In this document: positions 1 to 6,707 of the stretch, in pieces
How the letters are laid out: the number at the start of each line of letters is the position of its first letter
How positions within the stretch are numbered: position 1 is the stretch's first letter
Assembly (NCBI GenBank): GCA_003497545.1
Contig: DNNT01000239.1
Span: forward strand, 1,268-11,120
From: Arenimonas sp.
GTDB lineage: Bacteria > Pseudomonadota > Gammaproteobacteria > Xanthomonadales > Xanthomonadaceae
Direction: 5' to 3'
Length of the DNA: 9,853 nucleotides
The notes under the pieces: generated by a model
What the model saw: the letters and a program-made list of their open reading frames with translations, nothing else
Told to the model about the DNA's origin: nothing
The model's database searches: none
Position numbers and translations under genes: made by a program

Positions 1-2
1 TG

Positions 3-1202
3 GGCGCGCTGGGCTGGCACTGGTTCTCGCAGGACCTGGGCGACGTGGTGGTGCGCTTCCGCGGCCTGACCTACACCACCACGCTGGCGTATTTCGTGCT
101 GGCCTGGGGCCTGCTGTGGTTCGCGCTGTGGTCGCTGTGGTGGCTGCTGCGGCTGCCGCTGCGGGCCTGGCGCCGGCACGCGCACCAGCTGGCGCGCAGC
201 CGGCTGGTGAGCGGCCTGGAAGCGCTGCACCAGGGCCGCTGGCAGCGCGCCGAACAGTTGCTGGCCAAGGCCGCCGACGAACCCGCGCTGCGCACGCCGG
301 CCCTGCTGGGCGCGCGCCGCGCCGCCGCCGCGCGCGGCGACGCCGAGGCCGCGGCGAAACACCAGGCCGCGCTGCTCGCGCACGACGCCGCCGCCGGTGC
401 GCTCGACCAGGCCGAACGCCTGCTCGAGCAGGGCCGCGCCGAAGACGCCCTGGCCGCGCTGGCGGGCCTTCCCGTGCCGCTGCCGCCGCGCGCCGGCCGC
501 CTGCAGGCCGAGGCCCTGGTGGTCGCCGGCCGCGCCGCCGAGGCGCAGGCCCTGCTCAACGGCCTGCGCCGCGACCAGGCGCTCGACGCCGACGGCCTGG
601 CCCCGCTGGAACTGAAGATCACCACCGCCAGCCTCGCGCAGGCCTCGAACGCGAACACGCTGCAGCAGGCCTGGCACGCGCTGCCGCAGCGCCTGCAGCA
701 CGCCGCGCCGGTGGCCACCGCGTTCGCGCTGCGCGCGGCGCCGCTGGGCCTGGAAGACGCCGGCGCGCTGGCCGTCGCCGACGCGCTCGAAGCGAACTGG
801 GACGAATCACTGGCGGCGCTTTACGGCCGCCTGCCGGCGGGCCGCGACCGCCAGCGCCTGGCGCGCGCCGAAGCCTGGCTGGCCGCGCACCCCAGCAGCC
901 CCGGCCTGCTGGCCACGCTGGGCTGCCTGTGCCGCGCGCAGGAACTGTGGGGCAAGTCCGAGGACTACCTGCACCGCGCGCTGGCGCAGGGCGCCGGCGC
1001 CGATGCCTGGGAAAGCCTGGGCCACGTGTTCACCGCCCAGAACGACGCCGGCCGCGCCCAGATCGCCTACGCCAACGCGCTGCGCCTGGGCCGCGGCGAA
1101 CCGGCGCTGCCGCTCGACGGCCGCAGCCTGCGCCAGCAGATCGCCGACCAGGCGGTCGCGGAAGTCCGCAACGCCCACGGCATCCCGCTGCTCCCGCCTT
1201 AA
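3..1202 (+). CDS. hemY: HemY-family protein, 5' partial (inner-membrane TPR protein)
   Basis: HemY is an inner-membrane protein usually encoded beside hemD and hemX. It is linked to late steps of proteobacterial haem synthesis, though its exact activity is unsettled. The reading frame is open from base 3, so the true start lies before the window; the GTG codons at 45-53 are internal. About 399 residues are visible. A hydrophobic segment rich in Trp and Leu spans window residues 24-50, matching the second of the two N-terminal membrane helices of the family. Then comes a long Ala/Arg-rich helical region, and TPR-like helices at about residues 296-364 (around LLATLGCLCRAQELWGKSED and AWESLGHVFTAQNDAGRAQI), typical of the HemY C-terminal half. 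The family is about 400 residues, so only the first membrane helix is missing. It ends in TAA and overlaps the convergent thiolase gene by 4 bases. It must not be confused with Bacillus HemY, a protoporphyrinogen oxidase. Confidence 0.9.
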   Translation, partial: GALGWHWFSQDLGDVVVRFRGLTYTTTLAYFVLAWGLLWFALWSLWWLLRLPLRAWRRHAHQLARSRLVSGLEALHQGRWQRAEQLLAKAADEPALRTPALLGARRAAAARGDAEAAAKHQAALLAHDAAAGALDQAERLLEQGRAEDALAALAGLPVPLPPRAGRLQAEALVVAGRAAEAQALLNGLRRDQALDADGLAPLELKITTASLAQASNANTLQQAWHALPQRLQHAAPVATAFALRAAPLGLEDAGALAVADALEANWDESLAALYGRLPAGRDRQRLARAEAWLAAHPSSPGLLATLGCLCRAQELWGKSEDYLHRALAQGAGADAWESLGHVFTAQNDAGRAQIAYANALRLGRGEPALPLDGRSLRQQIADQAVAEVRNAHGIPLLPP

Positions 1203-2476
1203 CGCTCGACGATGGCGGCGACGCCCATGCCGCCGGCGGTGCAGATCGAGATCAGCACGCGGCCCTGGCCCTTTTCCTTGAGCAGCTTGGCCGCCGTGGC
1301 GACGATGCGCGCGCCGGTGGCGGCGAAGGGATGGCCCAGCGCCAGCGAGCTGCCGACCACGTTGAGCTTGCTGCGGTCGATGCTGCCCAGCGGCGCGTCC
1401 AGGCCCAGCTTGTCCTTGCAGAACGCCGGGTCCTCCCAGGCCTTGAGCGTGCACAGCACCTGGGCCGCGAAGGCCTCGTGGATTTCGTAGAAATCGAAGT
1501 CCTGCAGCTTGAGGTTGTTGCGCTGGAGCAGCTGCGCCACCGCCCAGGCCGGCGCCATCAGCAGGCCTTCGCCGTGCACGAAATCGACCGCGGCCACCTG
1601 CGCGTCCACCAGGTAGGCCTGCACTTCCAGGCCATGCGCCGCGGCCCATTCCTCGCTGGCCAGCAGCGCCGCCGAGGCGCCATCGGTGAGCGGGGTGGAG
1701 TTGCCGGCGGTCAGCGTGCCCTGGCCCGAGGTCTTGTCGAAGGCCGGCTTGAGCGTGGCGAGCTTTTCCACCGTGGTGTCGGGGCGCAGGATGTTGTCGC
1801 GCTCGACGCCACGGAAGGGCGCCACCAGGTCCTTGTAGAAACCGCGCTCGTAGGCCATGGCCGCCTTGGTGTGCGACTCGAACGCGAGCTGATCCTGGGC
1901 CTCGCGGGGAATCTCCCACTCCTTGGCCATCATTTCGCAGTGCTCGCCCATCGACTTGCCGGTGCGCGGCTCGCCCACGCCCGGGAATTCCGGCGTGAGC
2001 TCCTTGAGCCTGAAGCCCTTGAAGGCCTTCAGGCGCGCGCCGAAGCTGCGCGCCATGTTCAGGTCGAGCAGGCGGCGGCGCAGGCGCTTGTTCACCGCGA
2101 TGGGCACGTCGGAGGTGGTGTCGCTGCCGCCGCCGATGCCGGCGTCGATCTGGCCGAGCGCGATCTTGTTCGCCACGGTGATCACGGTGTCGAGCGAGGT
2201 GCCGCAGGCGCGCTGGATCGTGATGCCCGGCGTGGACGGCGACAGGCCCGAGCTCAGCGTCGCCTCGCGCGCCAGGTTGAAGTCGCTGGAATGCTTGAGC
2301 ACCGCACCCATGGCCACTTCGCCCAGCGTTTCCCCGTGCAGCTTGAACTTCTCCACCAGCGCGCCCAGCGCCTTGATGGACATGCCAAGGTTGCCGACGT
2401 CGTGGTAGGCGGTGTTGTTGCGGCAGAAGGGGATGCGGACGCCGCCGAGGATGGCGACACGACGGGGAAGCGACAT
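1199..2476 (-). CDS. fadI: Acetyl-CoA C-acyltransferase (FadI-type thiolase)
   Basis: This thiolase catalyses CoA-dependent cleavage of 3-ketoacyl-CoA, the last step of fatty-acid beta-oxidation, in the cytoplasm. From the ATG at 2476 it is 425 residues, normal for the family. The nucleophile Cys is residue 91 in QRACGTSLD. The HEAFAAQ motif has His at 333, GHPFAATGAR has the general-base His at 382, and CTAGGMG has the second catalytic Cys at 412. HEAFAAQ and GHPFAATGAR are the forms I know from E. coli FadI rather than FadA, hence the symbol; a different thiolase of the same subfamily is possible. A GTG three codons upstream (2483-2485) overlaps the Shine-Dalgarno AAGGAG, so the ATG 8 bases after that site is the better start. 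The methyltransferase gene lies 34 bases upstream on the same strand, suggesting co-transcription. No fadJ-type partner is visible here. Confidence 0.88.
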   Translation of the reverse strand: MSLPRRVAILGGVRIPFCRNNTAYHDVGNLGMSIKALGALVEKFKLHGETLGEVAMGAVLKHSSDFNLAREATLSSGLSPSTPGITIQRACGTSLDTVITVANKIALGQIDAGIGGGSDTTSDVPIAVNKRLRRRLLDLNMARSFGARLKAFKGFRLKELTPEFPGVGEPRTGKSMGEHCEMMAKEWEIPREAQDQLAFESHTKAAMAYERGFYKDLVAPFRGVERDNILRPDTTVEKLATLKPAFDKTSGQGTLTAGNSTPLTDGASAALLASEEWAAAHGLEVQAYLVDAQVAAVDFVHGEGLLMAPAWAVAQLLQRNNLKLQDFDFYEIHEAFAAQVLCTLKAWEDPAFCKDKLGLDAPLGSIDRSKLNVVGSSLALGHPFAATGARIVATAAKLLKEKGQGRVLISICTAGGMGVAAIVER

Positions 2477-2484
2477 CGGGCTCA

Positions 2485-2490
2485 CTCCTT
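2485..2490 (-). promoter_or_regulatory. Shine-Dalgarno site of the thiolase gene
   Basis: On the minus strand AAGGAG is followed by 8 bases and the ATG at 2474-2476. The alternative GTG start begins on the last base of this site, which rules it out as an efficiently used start. The site therefore decides the start codon. Confidence 0.75.
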
Positions 2491-2510
2491 GCTCGTGGAT
2501 TCGTGGAAGG

Positions 2511-3455
2511 TCAGGCGGCGGGTTCCAGGCCAGCCGGCACCGGGCCCCAGTCGGGCCGCGAACGCCAGGCGCCGTGGATCCAGGCGCGGAACATCAGGGC
2601 CACCGGGTCGTCGGCGGGTTCGCGCGCCAGCAGCGCCAGCAGCGAATGCGGCGGCTGGGCGCGGGCCTCGTCGGCGACGATGGCGTCGAAATAGGCGGTC
2701 CACTGCGCGCCGTAGCTGATGCGCGGCGCGGCTTCGCGCAGGCGTTCGGCTTCGCGCGCCGAGGCCGCGGCGTCGCCGTCGGGCTTGCGCGCCACCACCT
2801 GCACCCAGGGCGTGTCGGTGACCACGGCCAGCACTTCCAGGCCGGCGCCGCGCACGTAGGCTTCCACTTCCTGCGGCACGCAGAACTGGTTGCGCGCCAC
2901 GTCCTTGCGCTGGCCGGGCGGCAGGCGCGCGGCCTGGTCCACTTCCAGCGAGAAGCGGCGCCAGCCCACCGGGTGGGCCAGGTTCCAGTGGTCGAAGTAG
3001 AACAGGCCGCCGGGCCTGAGCACGCGGGCGACGTCGCGCAGGTAGAGCACGAAGTCTTCCTTGTCCATGTGGATGAACACGGCCACGCAGTAGCCCTTGT
3101 CCATCGAGGCGTCGTCGAGTGCGTCCAGGCGGCTGCGGCGCAGCGGGCTGAAGGCGCAGTCGCCGATGCCGGCCAGGCGGCCGCGCGCGACCTCGAGCAT
3201 GTTCTCGGCGATGTCCAGGCCGTGCCAGTGCGCCACTTCGCCGGCCAGTTCGCGGCCGATGCGGCCGACGCCGCAGCCCAGCTCGAACACGCGGTCGGCG
3301 GGCGCGAAATCGAGCGCGGCGCGGGCCTGCGCGGCCGAGAAGGCACCGGTCAGGCGCAGGGTGCGTTCGTCGTGGCTGCCGTCCACGGCCACCATCGCGC
3401 CGGTGGGCGTGCTGGCCTTGTCGTTCCAGAAGGATTTGTAGTCTTGGAAATCCAT
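2511..3455 (-). CDS. Class I SAM-dependent methyltransferase
   Basis: From the ATG at 3455 the protein has 314 residues and begins MDFQDYKSFWNDKAST. It carries a Rossmann-type SAM-binding core. Motif I, VFELGCGVGRIG, lies at about residues 56-67. The acidic residue after beta 2 is in GLDIAENM at about 79-86, and the post-core motif ARVLRPGGLFYFDH is at about 143-156. No signal peptide or membrane segment is seen, so it is cytoplasmic. After the core, roughly 80 residues form a helical tail rich in Ala, Arg and Trp; this may help bind substrate. The substrate cannot be told from sequence. Longer forms starting at 3512 (ATG) or 3527 (GTG) would run through the AT-rich inverted repeat and add a low-complexity leader, so I reject them. 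The ribosome site is weak (GCAGAG, 12 bases upstream). It is probably the first gene of a two-gene unit with the thiolase, and diverges from the gene at 3536. Confidence 0.82.
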   Translation of the reverse strand: MDFQDYKSFWNDKASTPTGAMVAVDGSHDERTLRLTGAFSAAQARAALDFAPADRVFELGCGVGRIGRELAGEVAHWHGLDIAENMLEVARGRLAGIGDCAFSPLRRSRLDALDDASMDKGYCVAVFIHMDKEDFVLYLRDVARVLRPGGLFYFDHWNLAHPVGWRRFSLEVDQAARLPPGQRKDVARNQFCVPQEVEAYVRGAGLEVLAVVTDTPWVQVVARKPDGDAAASAREAERLREAAPRISYGAQWTAYFDAIVADEARAQPPHSLLALLAREPADDPVALMFRAWIHGAWRSRPDWGPVPAGLEPAA

Positions 3456-3497
3456 GCCTGCGGCGGGCTCTGCACCGGCCGTCCATGTCGTGGAAGG

Positions 3498-3513
3498 TAT
3501 GATGGGGATCATA
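3498..3513. promoter_or_regulatory. Inverted repeat in divergent promoter region
   Basis: TATGAT (3498-3503), GGGG, then ATCATA (3508-3513) form a perfect 6-bp inverted repeat with a 4-base spacer. It sits in the only AT-rich patch of the 80-base gap between two divergent genes. Each arm reads TATGAT on its own strand, a 5/6 match to the sigma-70 -10 consensus. A start point 6-8 bases downstream would give leaders of about 25 bases (rightward) and 45 bases (leftward). I find no convincing -35 hexamer at 16-18 bases for either direction, so the repeat could instead be an operator for a dimeric regulator. Seen: the repeat and its position. Inferred: promoter or operator function. Confidence 0.4.
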
Positions 3514-3535
3514 ACCCGTGACCGCACGCCCCCGT

Positions 3536-4411
3536 ATGTCGAAGCCTGTCCTGAGTGTCCTCGGTGCCCTTGCGCTGGAACTGTCGCCCGGCGCCGGGCC
3601 CGGCCGGCAGGCGCTGGACGTCGCCGAAGCGGGGGCGCTGGCCGGCCTGGTGGCGCGCGACCTGGCCAAGCTGGTGCCGGAAGCCGCCGGCCTCGACCTG
3701 GCCCTGGTGGCGGCGCTGTTCGATCCGGTGGAACTGCTGCGTCCCGGCTACCCGCTGCACGCCGAACTCGAGCGCCTGGTGGCGCGCGCGCCCGGCCTGG
3801 CCGGCGGCCGCGTGATCGGCTTCGGCGCCGGCGCCGAGGGCCTGCCGGAAACCCTGCGACCCTCGGCCGATTTCGCCGGCGGCCCGCTCAAGCTGCTGCC
3901 GCTGCTGCTGCGCGGCGACGCCGCCGACGTCGCCCCGGTCGGCGAACGCCTTGAGCAGATGCTGCTCGACACCGGCATGGCCGCGGCCGACACCGCGCTG
4001 GCCGCGCAGGACGGCTTCGCGGTGGCGGTGGAGCATGCGCGCCTGCTCACGCTCAACGACCTGGCCGCGATGATGGCCCTGCAGTACGAACACGTCGGCC
4101 TGGCGCCACTGTGGCCGCTGCTCGAGGCGGCGCTGCTCGCCCCCGACAGCGAACAGTGGCTCGACGCCCCGCCCGAACCTCTGGCCGTTTATGCCAACAG
4201 CGGCGTGCGCATGGCCCTGCTCGACATCGACGCCTGGACCGAAGGCGGCTTCGCCCCGGAAGGCGCCGACGCCGAGCGGCTCACCCGCGCCTTCGAACGC
4301 TTCCAGATGCGCCAGCGCCAGCTCGCCGCGGTGCTCGAGGCGCATGGCGTGCCGGTCACCTACGACCACTGCCCGGCCGGGCAGGACCCACGCGCCATCC
4401 TCAGCGAGTAA
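3536..4411 (+). CDS. Conserved-looking protein of unknown function
   Basis: I do not recognise this 291-residue protein. It begins MSKPVLSVLGALALELSPG and is rich in Leu and Ala. No signal peptide, membrane helix or known catalytic motif is apparent, so it is probably a soluble, mostly helical cytoplasmic protein. Segments that look conserved are FDPVELLRPGYPLHAELERL (about 62-81), RVIGFGAG (about 93-100), the helical block around LLTLNDLAAMMALQYEHVGL (about 170-189), VYANSGVRMALLDIDAWTEG (about 219-238), and the C-terminal YDHCPAGQDPRAIL with the only Cys. Third positions are strongly GC-biased throughout and the reading frame is clean, supporting a real gene. A GTG at 3518 would add six residues. 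No clear Shine-Dalgarno precedes either start, so a short or absent leader is possible. It diverges from the methyltransferase gene and precedes the patatin gene by 63 bases. Confidence 0.75.
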   Translation: MSKPVLSVLGALALELSPGAGPGRQALDVAEAGALAGLVARDLAKLVPEAAGLDLALVAALFDPVELLRPGYPLHAELERLVARAPGLAGGRVIGFGAGAEGLPETLRPSADFAGGPLKLLPLLLRGDAADVAPVGERLEQMLLDTGMAAADTALAAQDGFAVAVEHARLLTLNDLAAMMALQYEHVGLAPLWPLLEAALLAPDSEQWLDAPPEPLAVYANSGVRMALLDIDAWTEGGFAPEGADAERLTRAFERFQMRQRQLAAVLEAHGVPVTYDHCPAGQDPRAILSE

Positions 4412-4441
4412 GCCGCGGCGGCCGATAGACTGTGCGGGTAA

Positions 4442-4460
4442 GGCCGGCACCAGGCCGGCC
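4442..4460 (+). repeat. GC-rich hairpin in the leader of the patatin gene
   Basis: GGCCGGC, a 5-base loop ACCAG, then GCCGGCC form a perfect 7-bp stem of only G-C pairs. It lies between the stop codon at 4411 and the ribosome site at 4463. No T-run follows, so it is not a classical intrinsic terminator. It could weaken read-through from the upstream gene or protect or limit access to the leader of the next message. In DNA this GC-rich such a stem may also be chance. Confidence 0.35.
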
Positions 4461-4462
4461 TC

Positions 4463-4467
4463 GAGGT
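4463..4467 (+). promoter_or_regulatory. Shine-Dalgarno site of the patatin gene
   Basis: GAGGT lies 7 bases before the ATG at 4475, a good distance. It supports the start that yields a signal peptide, and follows the GC-rich hairpin by 2 bases. Confidence 0.65.
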
Positions 4468-4474
4468 CATCCGC

Positions 4475-6694
4475 ATGTCCGCCCGCCTGCTCCTGCCCCT
4501 CTTGCTGGCCCTGTCCGCCACGCTGCCCGCGGCGGCCTCCGAACTACCCTGCCGCGCCGGCAACGACGACCCCGGGCGCCCGCGCATCGGCCTGGCGCTG
4601 GGCGGCGGCGGCGCGCGCGGTTTCGCGCACGTGGCCGTGCTCAAGGAGCTCGAACGCCTTCGCGTGCCGGTGGACTGCATCGCCGGCACCAGCATGGGCG
4701 CGCTGGTCGGCGGCCTGTACGCCTCCGGCCTGGGCGCCGACGAGATCGAAACGAAGATGCGCGAGCTCGACTGGCCGCGCATGTTCAACGACCGCCTCGA
4801 CCGCCCGCAGCGCACCTTCCGCCGCAAGCGCGACGAGGACCTGGCGCTCGTCCCCGGCAAACCCGGCATCGGCAACGAAGGCGTGAAGCTGGCCGGCGGC
4901 CTGCTTTCCGGCGAGCGCGTGCTGCTGCTGCTCGAACAGCTGACCCAGCCGGTGGCCACCCGCGCCGATTTCGACGCGCTGCCCATTCCCTTCCGCGCCG
5001 TGGCCACCGACCTCAACTCCGGCCAGGCCGTGGTGCTGGGCGAAGGCAACCTGGCCCAGGCCATGCGCGCCAGCATGTCCATCCCGGGCGCGTTCAAGCC
5101 GGTGGTCATCAACGGCCGCGTGCTGCTCGACGGCGGCCTGGTGAACCAGGTTCCCGTGGACGTGGTGCGCGCCATGGGCGCCGACATCGTGATCGCGGTG
5201 GACGTGGGCACGCCGCTGGCGAAGCTGGACGAAAGCGCCAACCTGTTCCAGATCATCGACCAGATCAGCAGCTTCATGACCGTGGGCAGCGCGCGCGGCC
5301 AGCTCGACGCCCTGGGCGAGCGCGACATCGCCATCCGGCCGCCGCTGGCCGACCAGGTGGCCACCACCGATTTCGCCAAGCTCGACCTGGCGCTGCAGAT
5401 CGGCGAACAAAGCCTGGAATCGGTGCGGCCACGACTGGCGGCGCTCGGGGTCGAAGCAGGCCAGTACGACACGCTGGCCGCCGCGCGCCCGGCGCCGGCC
5501 GGCGACGTGCCGGTGGTGCACTTCGTGCGCCTGGACAACCGCAGCCGCTACGACGACACCTTCCTGCTCTCGCGCATCGACATCGCACCGGGCCAGCCGC
5601 TGGACACCGAACGCCTGCAGCGCAACCTGCTCGAGCTCTACGGCCTGGAAACCATGGACCAGGTGAGCTACGACCTGGTCGAGGAAAACGGCCAGACCGG
5701 CGTGGTGGTGACGGTGGTGCCGCACCGGCACGGGCCGAACTACCTAGAAACCGGCCTGAGCCTGTACTCCGACTTCAGCGGCGACTTCTTCGTGAACCTG
5801 CGCGCCGGCGTGCTGCGTGCGCCGGTGAACCGCCTGGGCGGCGAACTGCGCGGCCTGCTGCAGCTGGGCGACGAACCCGGCCTGCTGGTGGACTATTACC
5901 AGCCGCTGGGCGTCGAGGGCGATTATTTCTTCACCGCGCAATCCAGCTACGAAAGCCCGAAATTCGGCCTGTTCGACAACAACGGCGAACGCCTGGCGAA
6001 CTACCGCGTGCCCAACTTCGGCATCGACCTGGCCGTGGGCCGCGAATTCGGCAACCATGGCGCCGCCACCCTGGGCCTGCGCCGTCGCTACGGCGAGGTG
6101 GAGCTGGAAATCGGCAACCCGCAGTTCGCCGGCCTGGACTATGACCAGGGCGAGGTGGAGCTGGCGCTCACCTACGACCGCATCGACAGCACCTACCTGC
6201 CGCGCGCGGGCACCTACGCGGTGCTCAGCTCGGTGCTCTCGCGCACCGGCCTGGGTGCCGACACCGATTACACGCAGTCGAACTTCGACCTGGTGTCGGC
6301 GCGCGCCATCGGCAAGCATTCGGGCTTCGGCGGTTTCCGCTACCACGTCACCAGCGACGACAACATTCCCGTGCCGGGACTGTTCCGGCTCGGCGGCCTG
6401 ACGCGGTTCGCCGGCTACCGGCCGAACGAGCGCCTGGCGCAGAACTACGCGCTGGCCTACGCCGGCTACACCTACGAACTGGGCCGCGTGCTCAGCCGCT
6501 CGGCGGTGCTGGGCGGCACGATCGAACTGGGCCGCACCTGGGGCCGCGGCCAGGACCTCGACGACGGCGCGTCGGAGCTGCATGGCAGCGTGTATTTCGG
6601 CTTCGATTCCTGGCTGGGCCCGCTGCAGCTCGGTTACGGCATCCGCGAGGGCGGCGAGGGCATCCTGCTGCTGGAACTGGGCCGCCCGCGCTGA
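4475..6694 (+). CDS. Patatin-like phospholipase with POTRA and outer-membrane barrel (type Vd autotransporter, PlpD-like)
   Basis: This 739-residue protein has the layout of type Vd secretion: a patatin lipase attached to its own Omp85-family barrel. Residues 1-22 form a signal peptide (hydrophobic LLLPLLLALSATL, likely cut after the AAA near 20-22). The patatin domain spans about 36-330. GGGGARG (43-49) is the oxyanion-hole loop, GTSMG (71-75) holds nucleophile Ser73, and DGG (219-221) holds the partner Asp219, so the Ser-Asp dyad is intact. A POTRA-like region covers about 346-417. From about 423 to the end, alternating beta strands form the surface-antigen barrel, with FAGYRP (645-650) at the place of the Omp85 loop-6 motif. 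Known relatives hydrolyse phospholipids, and some release the passenger. Cys26 and Cys68 could form a disulfide; the region before Cys26 is not a lipobox. The protein ends LLLELGRPR, without the usual terminal aromatic residue. It is convergent with the gene ending at 6702. Confidence 0.93.
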   Translation: MSARLLLPLLLALSATLPAAASELPCRAGNDDPGRPRIGLALGGGGARGFAHVAVLKELERLRVPVDCIAGTSMGALVGGLYASGLGADEIETKMRELDWPRMFNDRLDRPQRTFRRKRDEDLALVPGKPGIGNEGVKLAGGLLSGERVLLLLEQLTQPVATRADFDALPIPFRAVATDLNSGQAVVLGEGNLAQAMRASMSIPGAFKPVVINGRVLLDGGLVNQVPVDVVRAMGADIVIAVDVGTPLAKLDESANLFQIIDQISSFMTVGSARGQLDALGERDIAIRPPLADQVATTDFAKLDLALQIGEQSLESVRPRLAALGVEAGQYDTLAAARPAPAGDVPVVHFVRLDNRSRYDDTFLLSRIDIAPGQPLDTERLQRNLLELYGLETMDQVSYDLVEENGQTGVVVTVVPHRHGPNYLETGLSLYSDFSGDFFVNLRAGVLRAPVNRLGGELRGLLQLGDEPGLLVDYYQPLGVEGDYFFTAQSSYESPKFGLFDNNGERLANYRVPNFGIDLAVGREFGNHGAATLGLRRRYGEVELEIGNPQFAGLDYDQGEVELALTYDRIDSTYLPRAGTYAVLSSVLSRTGLGADTDYTQSNFDLVSARAIGKHSGFGGFRYHVTSDDNIPVPGLFRLGGLTRFAGYRPNERLAQNYALAYAGYTYELGRVLSRSAVLGGTIELGRTWGRGQDLDDGASELHGSVYFGFDSWLGPLQLGYGIREGGEGILLLELGRPR

Positions 6695-6707
6695 GGCACG
6701 CTCAGCG
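6689..6707. terminator. Hairpin shared by two convergent gene ends
   Basis: CGCTGAG, loop GCACG, then CTCAGCG form a perfect 7-bp inverted repeat. The TGA of the rightward patatin gene (6692-6694) is in the left arm, and the TGA of the leftward transferase gene (6704-6702) is in the right arm. It is placed symmetrically to fold in the transcripts of both genes. Neither strand has a T-run after it, so it is not a standard Rho-independent terminator. Part of the symmetry arises because both genes end in a CGC Arg codon followed by TGA and G. Confidence 0.4.

Noticed and set aside
2493..2507. Tandem TCGTGGA direct repeat before the thiolase gene
   Set aside because: Two 7-base copies separated by one base, with no known motif and no third copy. 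Probably chance.
116..2719. An 867-codon open frame on the plus strand across hemY and the thiolase gene
   Set aside because: It is rich in Arg, Ala, Gly and Pro with no domain. It lies in another frame of hemY and antisense to the thiolase. High GC removes stop codons and makes such shadows long.
3456..3527. Longer methyltransferase starting at 3512 (ATG) or 3527 (GTG)
   Set aside because: The extra residues look like translated intergenic DNA, would cross the AT-rich inverted repeat, and would overlap or abut the start of the divergent gene.
4426..4431. TAGACT as a -10 element for the patatin gene
   Set aside because: It matches only 4 of 6 consensus bases and has no -35 at a suitable distance, which is too weak to annotate.
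4475..4552. Patatin protein as a lipoprotein because of Cys26 near the signal peptide
   Set aside because: The residues before Cys26 (SELP) do not fit a lipobox, and the barrel explains outer-membrane location.
4432..6144. A 570-codon plus-strand frame, and long minus-strand frames around 4360-5731, within the patatin gene
   Set aside because: The patatin frame has intact catalytic motifs and barrel strands. The others are low-complexity Arg/Ala/Ser sequence typical of shadows in GC-rich DNA.
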